A stretch of DNA of 33,539 bases from Nisaea sp. (GTDB taxonomy: Bacteria; Pseudomonadota; Alphaproteobacteria; Thalassobaculales; Thalassobaculaceae), in NCBI RefSeq assembly GCF_017640745.1, contig NZ_JAEPQA010000033.1, forward strand, positions 1 to 33,539, given 5' to 3'. The notes under the pieces are model-generated. The model saw only the letters and a program-made list of their open reading frames with translations. It did not search any database and was not told the DNA's origin. The position numbers and the translations under genes are program-made. This document shows, one piece after another, positions 8,368-16,415 of this stretch (positions within the stretch are counted from its first letter, which is position 1; every line of letters starts with the position of its first letter).

Positions 8368-9183
8368 ATGGACGCCATTCGCCTCGATCTCGAGGGGCTT
8401 GCGGCGCGGGTGCCGGACGAGGCGAAGATCGCCTTGCCGCCGGACTATTCCTACTGCGCCATGGCACTCGTCCGCGCGATCATTGCGCGCGGGGTAAAGG
8501 GCCTGCACATCATTGGCGTGCCGGCCCTCGGTTTTCAGGCGGACCAGCTGATCGGTGCCGGCTGTGTCGCGACGGTCGAGACCGCGGCCGTGACGCTCGG
8601 CGAGTTCGGCCTGGCACCCCGCTTCGGTGCCGCCATCAAGTCGGCCTCGATCCGCATGTTGGACGGAACCTGTCCGGCGATCCATGCCGGCCTGCAGGCG
8701 GCGGAGAAGGGCGTGCCCTTCATGCCGCTTCGCGGCGTCATCGGCTCCGACCTCGAGAAGCGGCGGGACGACTGGATCGTCGCAGACAATCCCTTCGAGG
8801 AGAGCGACCCGATCCTGATGGTGAAGGCGATCCAGCCGGATTTCGCCGTGTTCCATGCGCCGCTCGCGGACCGCTACGGCAATGTCTGGGTCGGCGTGCG
8901 GCGCGAGCTGATGCTGATGGCGCATGCCGCGAAAAGCAGCTTGGTGACGGCGGAGAAGATCGTTGAGGGCAACCTGCTGGACGATCCGGTCCGCGCTGCC
9001 GGGACCATTCCCGGCCTCTATGTCGGTGCGCTCGCGGAGGCGGAGAACGGCGCCTGGCCGCTCGGCATTCCGGGCGGATACGACGCCGATGCGGCGGAAC
9101 TTGCGCGCTATGTCGAGATGGCGCGCACCGAGGAGGGCTTCGCCGATTATATGGCGGGGAACAGCAAAGAGGCGGCGGAGTAG
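8368..9183 (+). CDS. Class I CoA-transferase, alpha subunit (glutaconate/3-oxoacid CoA-transferase type)
   Basis: This 271-residue protein starts at ATG 8368 after GCGGAGG (8354-8360). It has the class I CoA-transferase alpha fold pattern: a short N-terminal region, then GVKGLHIIGVPALGFQADQLIGAG, VETAAVTLGEFGLAPRFGAAIK, a 'DGTC.A...GL.A...G.PFMP' segment, and ADRYGNVWVG near residue 170, the last being a very common family signature. Class I enzymes move CoA between acids through a glutamyl-CoA thioester on the beta subunit, which is encoded directly downstream. Similarity runs to glutaconate CoA-transferase GctA and to the steroid-degradation hydrolase subunit IpdA, so a non-transferase role is possible. 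It is first gene of a plus-strand run with short gaps. Confidence 0.88.
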   Translation: MDAIRLDLEGLAARVPDEAKIALPPDYSYCAMALVRAIIARGVKGLHIIGVPALGFQADQLIGAGCVATVETAAVTLGEFGLAPRFGAAIKSASIRMLDGTCPAIHAGLQAAEKGVPFMPLRGVIGSDLEKRRDDWIVADNPFEESDPILMVKAIQPDFAVFHAPLADRYGNVWVGVRRELMLMAHAAKSSLVTAEKIVEGNLLDDPVRAAGTIPGLYVGALAEAENGAWPLGIPGGYDADAAELARYVEMARTEEGFADYMAGNSKEAAE

Positions 9184-9187
9184 GGAC

Positions 9188-9937
9188 GTGAGCAATTTGA
9201 AAGACATCCGCGCCGAGGAGATTCTGATCTCTGCGATTGCGGAGATGCTGGACGGCCTGCCGCATATTGCGGTCGGCGCGTCCTCGCCCGTACCGGGGGC
9301 GGCGGCGATGCTGGCGCGGGCGCGGCATCCCGAAAAGACGAGGGTTTCCGTGCTCGGCAGCGAGAAGAACAATTTCTTCACCGACGGCGGCAAGGAGCTC
9401 TTCGACTGCGCCGGACAGGGGCGGATCGACGCCTTCTTCCTTGGTGGTGCGCAGATCGACGGTCAGGCAAACATCAATCTCGTTTCCGTTGGGGATCCGG
9501 ACCGCCCGAAAGTCCGTTTTCCGGGCTCCTTCGGTTCGGCCTACATGTATTTCACCGTGCCGCGGGTGATCCTCTTCCGTCTCGAGCACACGCCGCGCAC
9601 GCTGGTCGAGAAAGTCGATTTCATTAGCGCGCCGGGAACGTCCGAGCCGCATGTCTACCGGCCGGGTGGGCCCTATGCGCTGATCACCGACCGCTGTCTC
9701 TTCTCCTTCGACAGGGAAAAAGGCGTGTTCCGGCTTGCGAGTGTCCATCCGGGACATACCGTCGAGGAGATTCGCGAGCAGACCGGCTTCGAGTATGACG
9801 AGCCGGCGGAGGTGCCGGAGACGCCTCTGCCGGATGCAGAGACGCTGGCCGTTATCCGAGGCTCTGTCGCAGAGCAGCTCGCGGAAATCTATCCCGCCTT
9901 CGCTGCCGAGGTGTTCGGCCTCGGCAAGGCGGCCTAA
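9188..9937 (+). CDS. Class I CoA-transferase, beta subunit
   Basis: The gene starts at GTG 9188, with GGAG (9177-9180) at good spacing and the alpha-subunit stop just before, and gives 249 residues. FFLGGAQIDGQANINLVSVGD (about 83-102) and the KVDFISAPG segment (about 142-150) match the GctB/IpdB branch of class I beta subunits. The catalytic Glu of this family sits in an S-E-N-G or V-E-S-G type motif. Here the matching region reads SVLGSEKNN, so Glu59 is the likely nucleophile, but the following residues differ from the usual glycine-rich turn. It would form a heteromer with the upstream subunit. The substrate is unknown; the next gene is an unrelated class III CoA-transferase. Confidence 0.88.
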   Translation: MSNLKDIRAEEILISAIAEMLDGLPHIAVGASSPVPGAAAMLARARHPEKTRVSVLGSEKNNFFTDGGKELFDCAGQGRIDAFFLGGAQIDGQANINLVSVGDPDRPKVRFPGSFGSAYMYFTVPRVILFRLEHTPRTLVEKVDFISAPGTSEPHVYRPGGPYALITDRCLFSFDREKGVFRLASVHPGHTVEEIREQTGFEYDEPAEVPETPLPDAETLAVIRGSVAEQLAEIYPAFAAEVFGLGKAA

Positions 9938-9992
9938 ATATCAAAGCGGACCGATCGCGTCCGGACCAGACCATCGAATGGGGAGTAACGGA

Positions 9993-11204
9993 ATGAGTGG
10001 CACTGCGGCATCGGCCGGCGCGCTCAAGGGCATCAAGATTGTCGATTGCACGCGGGTTCTCGGCGGACCCTATTGCACCCAGATGCTGGGTGACCATGGC
10101 GCCGAAATCATTAAGATCGAGCCGCCGCAGGGCGACGAGGTGCGCGACTGGGGCCCGCCGTTCCATGAAGGCGACGCCTCGTACTTCATTGGCGTGAACC
10201 GTAACAAGAAGTCGCTTGGCCTCGATCTCTCCAAGGAGGAGGGCAAGCAGGTGCTGCTGCGGCTCCTCGAGGATGCGGATGTCCTGGTCGAGAATTACAA
10301 GCCGGGTTCGATGGAGAAATGGGGCCTCGGCTACGAGGAAGTTTTGAAGGAGAAGTTCCCGAAGCTGGTCCATTGCCGGATCTCCGGTTTCGGCGGCAGC
10401 GGACCCTATGGCGGCTTTCCGGGCTATGACGGCATCATCCAGGCGATGACCGGCTGGTTCTCCGTCAACGGCTCCACCCCGGGCGACCAGACCCGCGTCG
10501 GCATTCCGATGGTCGATATGGGAACCGGGCTCTATGCCGCGAATGCGATCATGATGGCGCTGTTCGAGCGGCACAGCTCCGGCCTCGGCCAGTATATCGA
10601 CATGACGCTCTACGATTGCGGCCTCTCGCTGATGCACCCGCACGTCGCCAACTATTCGCTTTCGGGCAAGGTGCCGGGCATCACCGGCAACCAGCATCCG
10701 AACATCTCGCCCTACGACAAGTTCGAGACCAAGGGCGGCGATATTTTCATTGCCGGCGGCAACGACCGGGCTTGGCAGCGCCTGACCGCTGAGCTCGGCA
10801 AGCCGGAACTCGGCACCGATCCGCGTTTCAAGACGAATGCGGACCGGCTGGCGAACCGCGCGGCCCTGCGCGAGGAGCTGGAAAAGCTCTTTTCCGCCGC
10901 CGACCGCGACGAAGTCTGCGACCGTCTGCTGCGCGCAGGCGTGCCCGTCGGGCCGATCCGGGATACGGCGGACGTCATGGCGCACGAGCATACGAAGCAT
11001 CGCGACATGGCGGTCGAGAAGGACTGGTACAAGGGCTGGGGCATTCCGATCAAATTCTCCCGAACACCTGGTTCCGTCCGCTCCGTGCCGCCGAAATTCG
11101 GTGCCCATGGACGCGAGATCCTGGAAGCACACGGTTTCGCACCGGACGAGATCCAGACCCTTGTCGATGGCGGTGTGGTGGTCGAGGAGCGCCGCAAGGG
11201 CTAG
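9993..11204 (+). CDS. CaiB/BaiF family (class III) CoA-transferase
   Basis: This 403-residue enzyme moves CoA between carboxylic acids (the formyl-CoA, carnitine or succinyl-CoA type). ATG 9993 is preferred over the in-frame ATG 9978 because GGGGAG (9980-9985) lies seven bases before it. The N-terminus has [20 protein letters not shown], then [20 protein letters not shown] and [11 protein letters not shown], all standard family blocks. [19 protein letters not shown] places Asp146 at the catalytic position. The C-terminal part has the RAGVPVGPI block. Length is normal. It lies 55 bases after the class I CoA-transferase beta subunit and may act on the same or a following acid in one catabolic route, which is inference from position only. 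Confidence 0.94.
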   Translation: MSGTAASAGALKGIKIVDCTRVLGGPYCTQMLGDHGAEIIKIEPPQGDEVRDWGPPFHEGDASYFIGVNRNKKSLGLDLSKEEGKQVLLRLLEDADVLVENYKPGSMEKWGLGYEEVLKEKFPKLVHCRISGFGGSGPYGGFPGYDGIIQAMTGWFSVNGSTPGDQTRVGIPMVDMGTGLYAANAIMMALFERHSSGLGQYIDMTLYDCGLSLMHPHVANYSLSGKVPGITGNQHPNISPYDKFETKGGDIFIAGGNDRAWQRLTAELGKPELGTDPRFKTNADRLANRAALREELEKLFSAADRDEVCDRLLRAGVPVGPIRDTADVMAHEHTKHRDMAVEKDWYKGWGIPIKFSRTPGSVRSVPPKFGAHGREILEAHGFAPDEIQTLVDGGVVVEERRKG

Positions 11205-11213
11205 TAGCGGATC

Positions 11214-11247
11214 GCGGAAAGGTGTCTTGCTCCCAGCGCCTTTCCGC
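11214..11247 (+). other. Hairpin between CaiB-type gene and msrB
   Basis: GCGGAAAGG (11214-11222) pairs with CCTTTCCGC (11239-11247), with two more possible pairs inside. It lies nine bases after the CaiB-type stop. No T-run follows, so at most it is a weak or Rho-assisted terminator, or an mRNA 3' end protector. Confidence 0.4.
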
Positions 11248-11283
11248 ACAATCTCAGCCCCGGACGAGCAATTGGAGGGCCTG

Positions 11284-11682
11284 ATGGACAAGATTGTGAA
11301 AAGCGACGCCGAGTGGCGCGCGCAACTGACCGACGAACAGTTCCAGGTGACCCGCAAGCACGCGACGGAGCGGCCGTTCACCGGCAAGTACGCCGACACG
11401 TCCACGCCGGGCGTCTATAACTGCGTCTGTTGTGGCGAGCCCTTGTTCGAGAGCGAGACGAAGTTCGATGCCGGTTGCGGTTGGCCGAGTTTCTACCAGC
11501 CGATCGAGGGTGCGAATATCGAGACCCAGACGGACCGCAGCCATTTCATGGTGCGGACGGAAGTGCATTGCGCAAAATGTGACGCCCATCTCGGGCACGT
11601 CTTTCCGGATGGGCCGCAGCCGACCGGTCTCAGGTACTGCATCAACTCGGCTTCTCTAGATCTGGAGCCGAAGAACGACTGA
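11284..11682 (+). CDS. msrB: Peptide-methionine (R)-S-oxide reductase MsrB
   Basis: This 132-residue cytoplasmic repair enzyme reduces the R form of methionine sulfoxide in proteins. ATG 11284 follows GGAGGG at about six bases. Zinc ligands are two CxxC pairs: Cys47/Cys50 ([10 protein letters not shown]) and Cys96/Cys99 ([12 protein letters not shown]). GCGWPSF carries Cys65, a candidate resolving cysteine, and RYCINSASL carries the catalytic Cys119. [15 protein letters not shown] is the family hallmark. The protein is complete and of normal length. It stands 79 bases after the CaiB-type gene, with a hairpin between, and is not obviously tied to its neighbours' chemistry. Confidence 0.97.
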   Translation: MDKIVKSDAEWRAQLTDEQFQVTRKHATERPFTGKYADTSTPGVYNCVCCGEPLFESETKFDAGCGWPSFYQPIEGANIETQTDRSHFMVRTEVHCAKCDAHLGHVFPDGPQPTGLRYCINSASLDLEPKND

Positions 11683-11759
11683 AATAGTTTGTGAAACGGG
11701 CGATAAAAGGGCCGTGAAACAAATAACTAGAATCAACACTTAATGTGACGGGTGAGGAA

Positions 11760-12713
11760 ATGCCGAAGATTGCGATTCTGGACGATTACGCCAACGTCTC
11801 CCTCCGGATGGCGGACTGGGGAAGCCTGCCGGAGGGCTACGAGACGGTCGTCTTCACGGACAATCTCGTCGAGCACGACGCGTTGGTGGAGCGTCTGAAG
11901 GATTTCGAAATCGTTTGCGCCATGCGGGAGCGGACGCCGTTTCCGGCCGAAATCTTCCAGCGCCTGCCGAACCTTAAGCTTTTCGTGACCAGCGGGATGC
12001 GGAACAACTCGGTCGATTTCGCCGCCGCGCGCGCCTGCGGCATCCCGGTCTGCGGCACCGCGACCAGCGGCAACACCACCAAGGAACATACCTGGGCCAT
12101 GCTGATGGCGCTCGCCCGGCAGGTCGCCCATGACGACCGCATGATGCGGGAAGGCAAATGGCAGACCCGGATCGGCATCGATCTGATGGGCCGCACCCTC
12201 GGCGTCATCGGTCTCGGCAAGCTCGGCAGCCAGGTCTCCGAGATCGCCAAGCTGTTCGGCATGGATGTGGTCGCCTGGTCGCCCAACCTGACCGAGGAGC
12301 GCTGCGCCGAGGTCGGCGTGCGGAAGGCAGCCAGCAAGGAGGCCCTGCTGCGCGAGGCGGATATCGTGACCCTCCATATCGTGCTGAGCGACCGCTCGCG
12401 CCACACCATCGACGCGGCCTCGCTCGCCATGATGAAGCCGACGGCGCTGCTGGTGAATACCTCGCGCGGTCCGATCGTGGACGAGGCGGCGCTGATCGAT
12501 GCGCTGAAGAACAACCGGATCGCCGGCGCCGCCGTCGACGTCTTCGAGCCGGAGCCGCTGCCGGCCGACCATCCGATCCGCAAGCTCGACAACATCCTGC
12601 TGACCCCGCACATGGGCTATGTCACGGAAGAGACCTATCGGCTCTTTTATGGCGAGATGGTCGAGGACATCAAAGCCTGGCACGAGGGCAAGCCGATCCG
12701 CGTACTGAACTGA
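11760..12713 (+). CDS. D-2-hydroxyacid dehydrogenase family protein
   Basis: This 317-residue NAD(P)-dependent dehydrogenase interconverts a D-2-hydroxy acid and a 2-oxo acid. I take ATG 11760 (MPKIAILDDYANV). A GTG at 11745 would add five residues. The nucleotide-binding motif is GLGKLG (151-156). The catalytic triad is seen as Arg236 (LVNTSRGPIVDE), Glu265 (VFEPEPLP) and His284 (LTPHMGYVT). The SGMRNNSVD segment fits the substrate domain of the phosphoglycerate dehydrogenase-like branch, but there is no ACT regulatory domain. The 77-base gap upstream is AT-richer and may hold a promoter, but I cannot place one. The next gene follows after 34 bases, suggesting a two-gene unit. Confidence 0.93.
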   Translation: MPKIAILDDYANVSLRMADWGSLPEGYETVVFTDNLVEHDALVERLKDFEIVCAMRERTPFPAEIFQRLPNLKLFVTSGMRNNSVDFAAARACGIPVCGTATSGNTTKEHTWAMLMALARQVAHDDRMMREGKWQTRIGIDLMGRTLGVIGLGKLGSQVSEIAKLFGMDVVAWSPNLTEERCAEVGVRKAASKEALLREADIVTLHIVLSDRSRHTIDAASLAMMKPTALLVNTSRGPIVDEAALIDALKNNRIAGAAVDVFEPEPLPADHPIRKLDNILLTPHMGYVTEETYRLFYGEMVEDIKAWHEGKPIRVLN

Positions 12714-12747
12714 GTCCAAATGGATCAAGCGGCCGGGGAGGGACGCG

Positions 12748-14097
12748 ATGAATCTGTCACGGATGCTGCTGCAGCGGGAGAATGACGGCGACCCGGTCCG
12801 GGTCGGGATCATCGGCTGCGGCAAGTTCGGCGCCATGTATCTGTCGCAAGCGCGGCTGACCAAGGGTGTGCATGTCGTCGGCATCGCCGACCTCAATGTC
12901 GCAAGGGCGAAGGAAACGCTGTCCCATATCGGCTGGGAGACGGAGCGTTTTGCCGCCACCAGCTTCGAGGAGGCGGAGAAGAACCGTTCCACCTTCGTCA
13001 CCGAGGACAGCGCGGCCCTGATCAACAATGGCGATCTCGACGTGCTGATCGAAGCGACCGGCGATCCGGCCGCAGGCATCCGGCACTGTCTCAGCGCCAT
13101 CTCCCACGGCCTGCATGTGGTCATGGTCAATGTTGAGGCGGACGTGGTCGCGGGGCCGCTTCTGGCACGCAAGGCGGAGCTCGCGGGCGTGGTCTACAGC
13201 CTTGCCTGGGGCGACCAGCCGGCCCTGATCGCGGAACATGTCGATTGGGCGCGCAGCTGTGGCTTCAAGGTGGTCTCGGCGGGCAAAGGCACGCGCTACC
13301 TGCCGACCTTCCACCAGTCGACGCCGGAGACGGTCTGGGACCACTTCGGCTGGGACCTGGAAGTGGTGAAGCGCGGCCGCCTCAATCCAAAGATGTTCAA
13401 CAGCTTCCTCGACGGCACCAAGTCCGGCATCGAGATGAGCGCGGTCTGCAACGCGACCGGGCTGACGCCCCAGCCGGACGGGCTCGCCTTTCCGCCATGC
13501 TCCCGCTTTGACCTGGCGGAGGTTTGCAAGCCGGCGGAGTTCGGCGGCACCCTGACCCATTCCGGGACGACCGAGGTCGTCTCCTCGCTCAACCGTGACG
13601 GCAGCGAGGTCCCGGGGCACCTGCAATACGGAACTTTTGTCGTGATTGAGGGGGAGACCGATTACGCGCGCTACTGTTTCGAGGAATATCACATGCTGCC
13701 CGACAGCAGCTTCCGCTTCGCCTCGCTCTACCGCCCGACCCATATGATCGGTCTCGAACTCGGGGTATCGGTTGCCTCCGCGGCGCTCAGAAAGGAACCG
13801 ACGGGCTCGCCGGTCACCTTCAATTCGGACGTGGTCGCGACAGCGAAACGCGATCTCAAGGAAGGCGAGGTGCTGGACGGCGAGGGAGGGTTCTGCGTCT
13901 GGGGCAAGCAGACGCCCGCTCGGCACTCCCTGGACGAGGGGTATCTGCCGCTCGGGCTTGCCCAGCATGTGAAGCTGAAACGGGCGATCCCGGAGGGCGC
14001 GCCGCTGCGATGGGCCGACGTGGATATCGACTCGGATGACGATGCGGTCAAGGTGCGTCGCGAGATGGAGGCGATGTTCGCCGCGCCGAACGCCTGA
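12748..14097 (+). CDS. NAD(P)-binding oxidoreductase with C-terminal SAF domain (homoserine dehydrogenase-like)
   Basis: This 449-residue protein has a Rossmann motif near the start (VGIIGCGKFG, Gly23/Gly25/Gly28), followed by GIADLNVARA, DVLIEATGDPAAG and HVVMVNVEADVVAGPLL. Together these resemble the nucleotide-binding half of homoserine dehydrogenase. The middle region (about 180-340) is particular to this family. The last 80 residues (VATAKRDLKEGEVLDGEGG and KLKRAIPEGAPLRWADVDID) form a SAF domain, as in sugar-acid dehydratases and sialic-acid synthases. The family is widespread in proteobacteria and often lies near sugar-acid or hydroxy-acid genes. Here it follows a D-2-hydroxyacid dehydrogenase. 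The true substrate is unknown, and automatic labels such as homoserine dehydrogenase or FlgA should be distrusted. Confidence 0.85.
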   Translation: MNLSRMLLQRENDGDPVRVGIIGCGKFGAMYLSQARLTKGVHVVGIADLNVARAKETLSHIGWETERFAATSFEEAEKNRSTFVTEDSAALINNGDLDVLIEATGDPAAGIRHCLSAISHGLHVVMVNVEADVVAGPLLARKAELAGVVYSLAWGDQPALIAEHVDWARSCGFKVVSAGKGTRYLPTFHQSTPETVWDHFGWDLEVVKRGRLNPKMFNSFLDGTKSGIEMSAVCNATGLTPQPDGLAFPPCSRFDLAEVCKPAEFGGTLTHSGTTEVVSSLNRDGSEVPGHLQYGTFVVIEGETDYARYCFEEYHMLPDSSFRFASLYRPTHMIGLELGVSVASAALRKEPTGSPVTFNSDVVATAKRDLKEGEVLDGEGGFCVWGKQTPARHSLDEGYLPLGLAQHVKLKRAIPEGAPLRWADVDIDSDDDAVKVRREMEAMFAAPNA

Positions 14098-14187
14098 TCT
14101 GAAGGCCAAAAAAGGCACAATAGCTTCCGGTTGGCTGCCGATCTGGTGTAACAGTCCGTGGCAGTTGTTTGATTCCGGGAGAATTCC

Positions 14188-15048
14188 ATGGGCGGCGCCA
14201 TCTCGGCTCCGGGCCGGCCGGCCAAGACGGTCAGTTTTGCGGGCGCGCTTTTCGCCATGGCAGGCAGCCTGCGGAGCAACGGGTTTATCCTGAAGAGCAT
14301 GGTCCGCAGCGAGCTTGCCTCGCGCTACCGGAACACCGTGCTCGGCTTTCTCTGGCCGCTGATCAATCCGCTGGTGATGATCCTGGTCTACTCCTTCGTC
14401 TTCGGCCTGATCTTCAAGGTCCGCTTCGGCGCCACGCCGAGCCAGTCGGAGGTGCCGTATGGCATCGTTCTGTTCTCCGGCCTGATGTTGCATGTTCTGC
14501 TGGCTGAGACGCTGCTCCGCGCGCAGTCGATCGTGCTGGAAAACCCGAACTACGTGAAGCGGGTGGTGTTCCCGCTGGAGATTCTTCCCGTTGCGGCGCT
14601 GTTGAGCAATCTGGTTCATGCCTTTATGGCGCTCGCGGTTCTGGTCGCGGTGATCCTTGGCTATGGGGTCCCCTTGCACTGGACGGGACTGCTGCTGCCG
14701 CTCGTCTGGCTGCCTTTCGTCGTGATGCTGGCGGGGCTCGGTCTGCTGGTGGCGTCTCTCGGGGTTTTTATCCGGGATATCGGGCAGGTGCTCGGATTCA
14801 TGATGACGATCCTGATGTTCGGCAGCTCGATCCTGTTTCCCCCGGAGATGCTGCCGGAGCCGCTTCGGCCCTGGCTACTGCTCAACCCGCTGACAATCCC
14901 GGTCGATGCCTCGCGCGATGTCCTGCTCTGGGGACATTTTCCGAATTGGGAACGGCTTGGCCTTTATTCCGTTGTGGCCGTTGCCGCTCTATGGATCGGC
15001 TCCTGGTGGTTCCTGCGTACCAAGCGCGGGTTCTCGGAAGTGATGTAG
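14188..15048 (+). CDS. ABC-2 type polysaccharide export permease (Wzm/KpsM/TagG family)
   Basis: This 286-residue inner-membrane protein starts at ATG 14188 after GGGAGA. After a polar N-terminus with SMVRSELASRYRNTVLGFLW, the amphipathic entry helix typical of Wzm/TagG permeases, come about six transmembrane helices. A cytoplasmic loop after TM2 holds LLRAQSIVLENPNYVKRVVFP, and the extracytoplasmic stretch ILFPPEMLPEPLRPWLLLNPLT is again typical. It would form the channel for a lipid-linked glycan, driven by the ATPase encoded 12 bases downstream. It opens the glycan cassette and has a 90-base upstream gap in which I cannot place a clear promoter. Confidence 0.93.
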   Translation: MGGAISAPGRPAKTVSFAGALFAMAGSLRSNGFILKSMVRSELASRYRNTVLGFLWPLINPLVMILVYSFVFGLIFKVRFGATPSQSEVPYGIVLFSGLMLHVLLAETLLRAQSIVLENPNYVKRVVFPLEILPVAALLSNLVHAFMALAVLVAVILGYGVPLHWTGLLLPLVWLPFVVMLAGLGLLVASLGVFIRDIGQVLGFMMTILMFGSSILFPPEMLPEPLRPWLLLNPLTIPVDASRDVLLWGHFPNWERLGLYSVVAVAALWIGSWWFLRTKRGFSEVM

Positions 15049-15060
15049 GAGCCGTCTGAC

Positions 15061-16410
15061 GTGCCCGAAGGGTCTGACATGAGCATCCAGGACGGCAATG
15101 CCGTCACCCGGTCGGGAGACGAGGGCGAACTTGCCATCGACATTTCCGGCATCACCAAGGTCTTCAATATCTACCGCCAGCCCCTCGACAGGCTGAAGCA
15201 GGCACTGCTGCGCGGACGGCGGACCTATTTCACGCCCTTCGTCGCGCTCGACCATGTCTCCTTCCGGGTGAACCGGGGAGAGACCGTCGGCATTGTCGGA
15301 CGCAACGGATCCGGCAAGTCGACCCTGCTGCAGATCGTCGCCGGGCTGCTGACCGCCACGGAAGGCCATGTCAGCGTGAATGGCCGGGTGTCCGCGCTGC
15401 TGGAACTCGGGGCGGGTTTCAACCCATCCGCCACGGGCCGTGAGAACATCTACATGAACGGCGCGATCCTGGGCCTCTCCAAGGAGGAGATCGACGCCCG
15501 GTTCGACGATATCGTTGCCTTTTCCGGGCTGGCCGAGTTTCTCGACCGGCCGGTCGAGACCTATTCGAGCGGCATGTATGTCCGCCTCGCATTCGCCGTC
15601 ACGGTCAGCGTCGATCCGGAAATCTTTATCGTCGATGAGGCGCTCGCGGTCGGTGACGAGGGCTTTCAACGCAAATGCTTCGCCCGCATCGAGGAGCTGA
15701 AGCGGCGCGGTACCACGATCCTTTTCGTCAGCCATGCGGCCGGCATGATTACTCAGCTCTGCGACCGGGCGGTCCTGCTCGACCGCGGTGAGATGCTGAT
15801 GGATGGCGATCCGAAAGCGGTGATCTCGAGCTATCACAAGCTCACCCATGCACCGGCGGACCAATACGAGTCCGTGCGCGAGGAGATTCGCAGGGACGTG
15901 CGGGAACATCGGGACGCAACCGAGACCCACGACGCGGAGATGGTGCCGGAAAGCCGCACCGCCTATGTCAGCCTCGGGGCCGAGATCCAGAACCCGCGTG
16001 TCGAGACGCTGGATGGCAAGCCTGTCAATCTTCTGGTGCGCGGGCGGCACTACGCGTTCCGTTATAGCGTCGCGTTCTCCGAGGCGCGCGAGCAGGTGAT
16101 GTGTGCGATGATGATCAAGACGATCCAGGGCGTCCTGCTCGCCGGGCGCACCACGCACAGCCTCCGACGGGGGCTGCCGGACTACGCGGCGGGCGAGAAG
16201 ATCGACGTCGAGTTCGAATTTGCCTGCGACCTGACGGCGGGGACCTATTTCCTCAATGCCGGTGTGAACGGGCTCTACGAGAATGAACGCAAGTCGCTGC
16301 ACCGGATCATGGATGCGGCAATGTTTAAGGTGCTCCCGGACGACGACGACACGATCACCGGGCTTGTCGCGCTCGAGATTGTCTCGGGTGTCAGCAAGCG
16401 GGACGCCTGA
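15061..16410 (+). CDS. ABC transporter ATPase for polysaccharide export with Wzt-type C-terminal domain
   Basis: This 449-residue ATPase pairs with the upstream permease. GTG 15061 has AGGAG eight bases upstream; an in-frame ATG at 15079 is an alternative. Walker A is GRNGSGKST (about 80-88), the signature loop YSSGMYVRLAFAV, Walker B IFIVDEALAVGDEGF, and the H-loop LFVSHAAGM. After the nucleotide-binding domain (to about 260) comes a charged linker. A beta-rich domain of some 150 residues (AYVSLGAEIQNPRVETLDGK to the end) then matches the layout of the Wzt carbohydrate-binding domain. In known O-antigen systems that domain reads the modified end of the finished chain. No capping kinase or methyltransferase gene is seen nearby. 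Confidence 0.93.
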   Translation: MPEGSDMSIQDGNAVTRSGDEGELAIDISGITKVFNIYRQPLDRLKQALLRGRRTYFTPFVALDHVSFRVNRGETVGIVGRNGSGKSTLLQIVAGLLTATEGHVSVNGRVSALLELGAGFNPSATGRENIYMNGAILGLSKEEIDARFDDIVAFSGLAEFLDRPVETYSSGMYVRLAFAVTVSVDPEIFIVDEALAVGDEGFQRKCFARIEELKRRGTTILFVSHAAGMITQLCDRAVLLDRGEMLMDGDPKAVISSYHKLTHAPADQYESVREEIRRDVREHRDATETHDAEMVPESRTAYVSLGAEIQNPRVETLDGKPVNLLVRGRHYAFRYSVAFSEAREQVMCAMMIKTIQGVLLAGRTTHSLRRGLPDYAAGEKIDVEFEFACDLTAGTYFLNAGVNGLYENERKSLHRIMDAAMFKVLPDDDDTITGLVALEIVSGVSKRDA

Positions 16411-16415
16411 GTGCA

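Noticed and set aside
8196-8378. N-terminal extension of the GMC oxidoreductase to ATG 8378
   Set aside because: The added residues show no family similarity, would overlap the divergent CoA-transferase start, and GTG 8195 has a strong GGAGG and puts the FAD motif at the normal place.
9188-9937. Loss of the catalytic Glu in the class I CoA-transferase beta subunit
   Set aside because: At first the E-S-G motif seemed absent, but Glu59 in GSEKN can align with the S-E-N-G form, so loss cannot be claimed.
11728-11733. TAGAAT as a -10 element for the D-2-hydroxyacid dehydrogenase
   Set aside because: No -35-like hexamer lies 16-18 bases upstream.
12757-14679. A 640-codon minus-strand open frame opposite the SAF oxidoreductase and Wzm permease
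   Set aside because: Low-complexity His/Arg/Asp-rich translation with no motifs, spanning two well-supported plus-strand genes; a GC-driven shadow.
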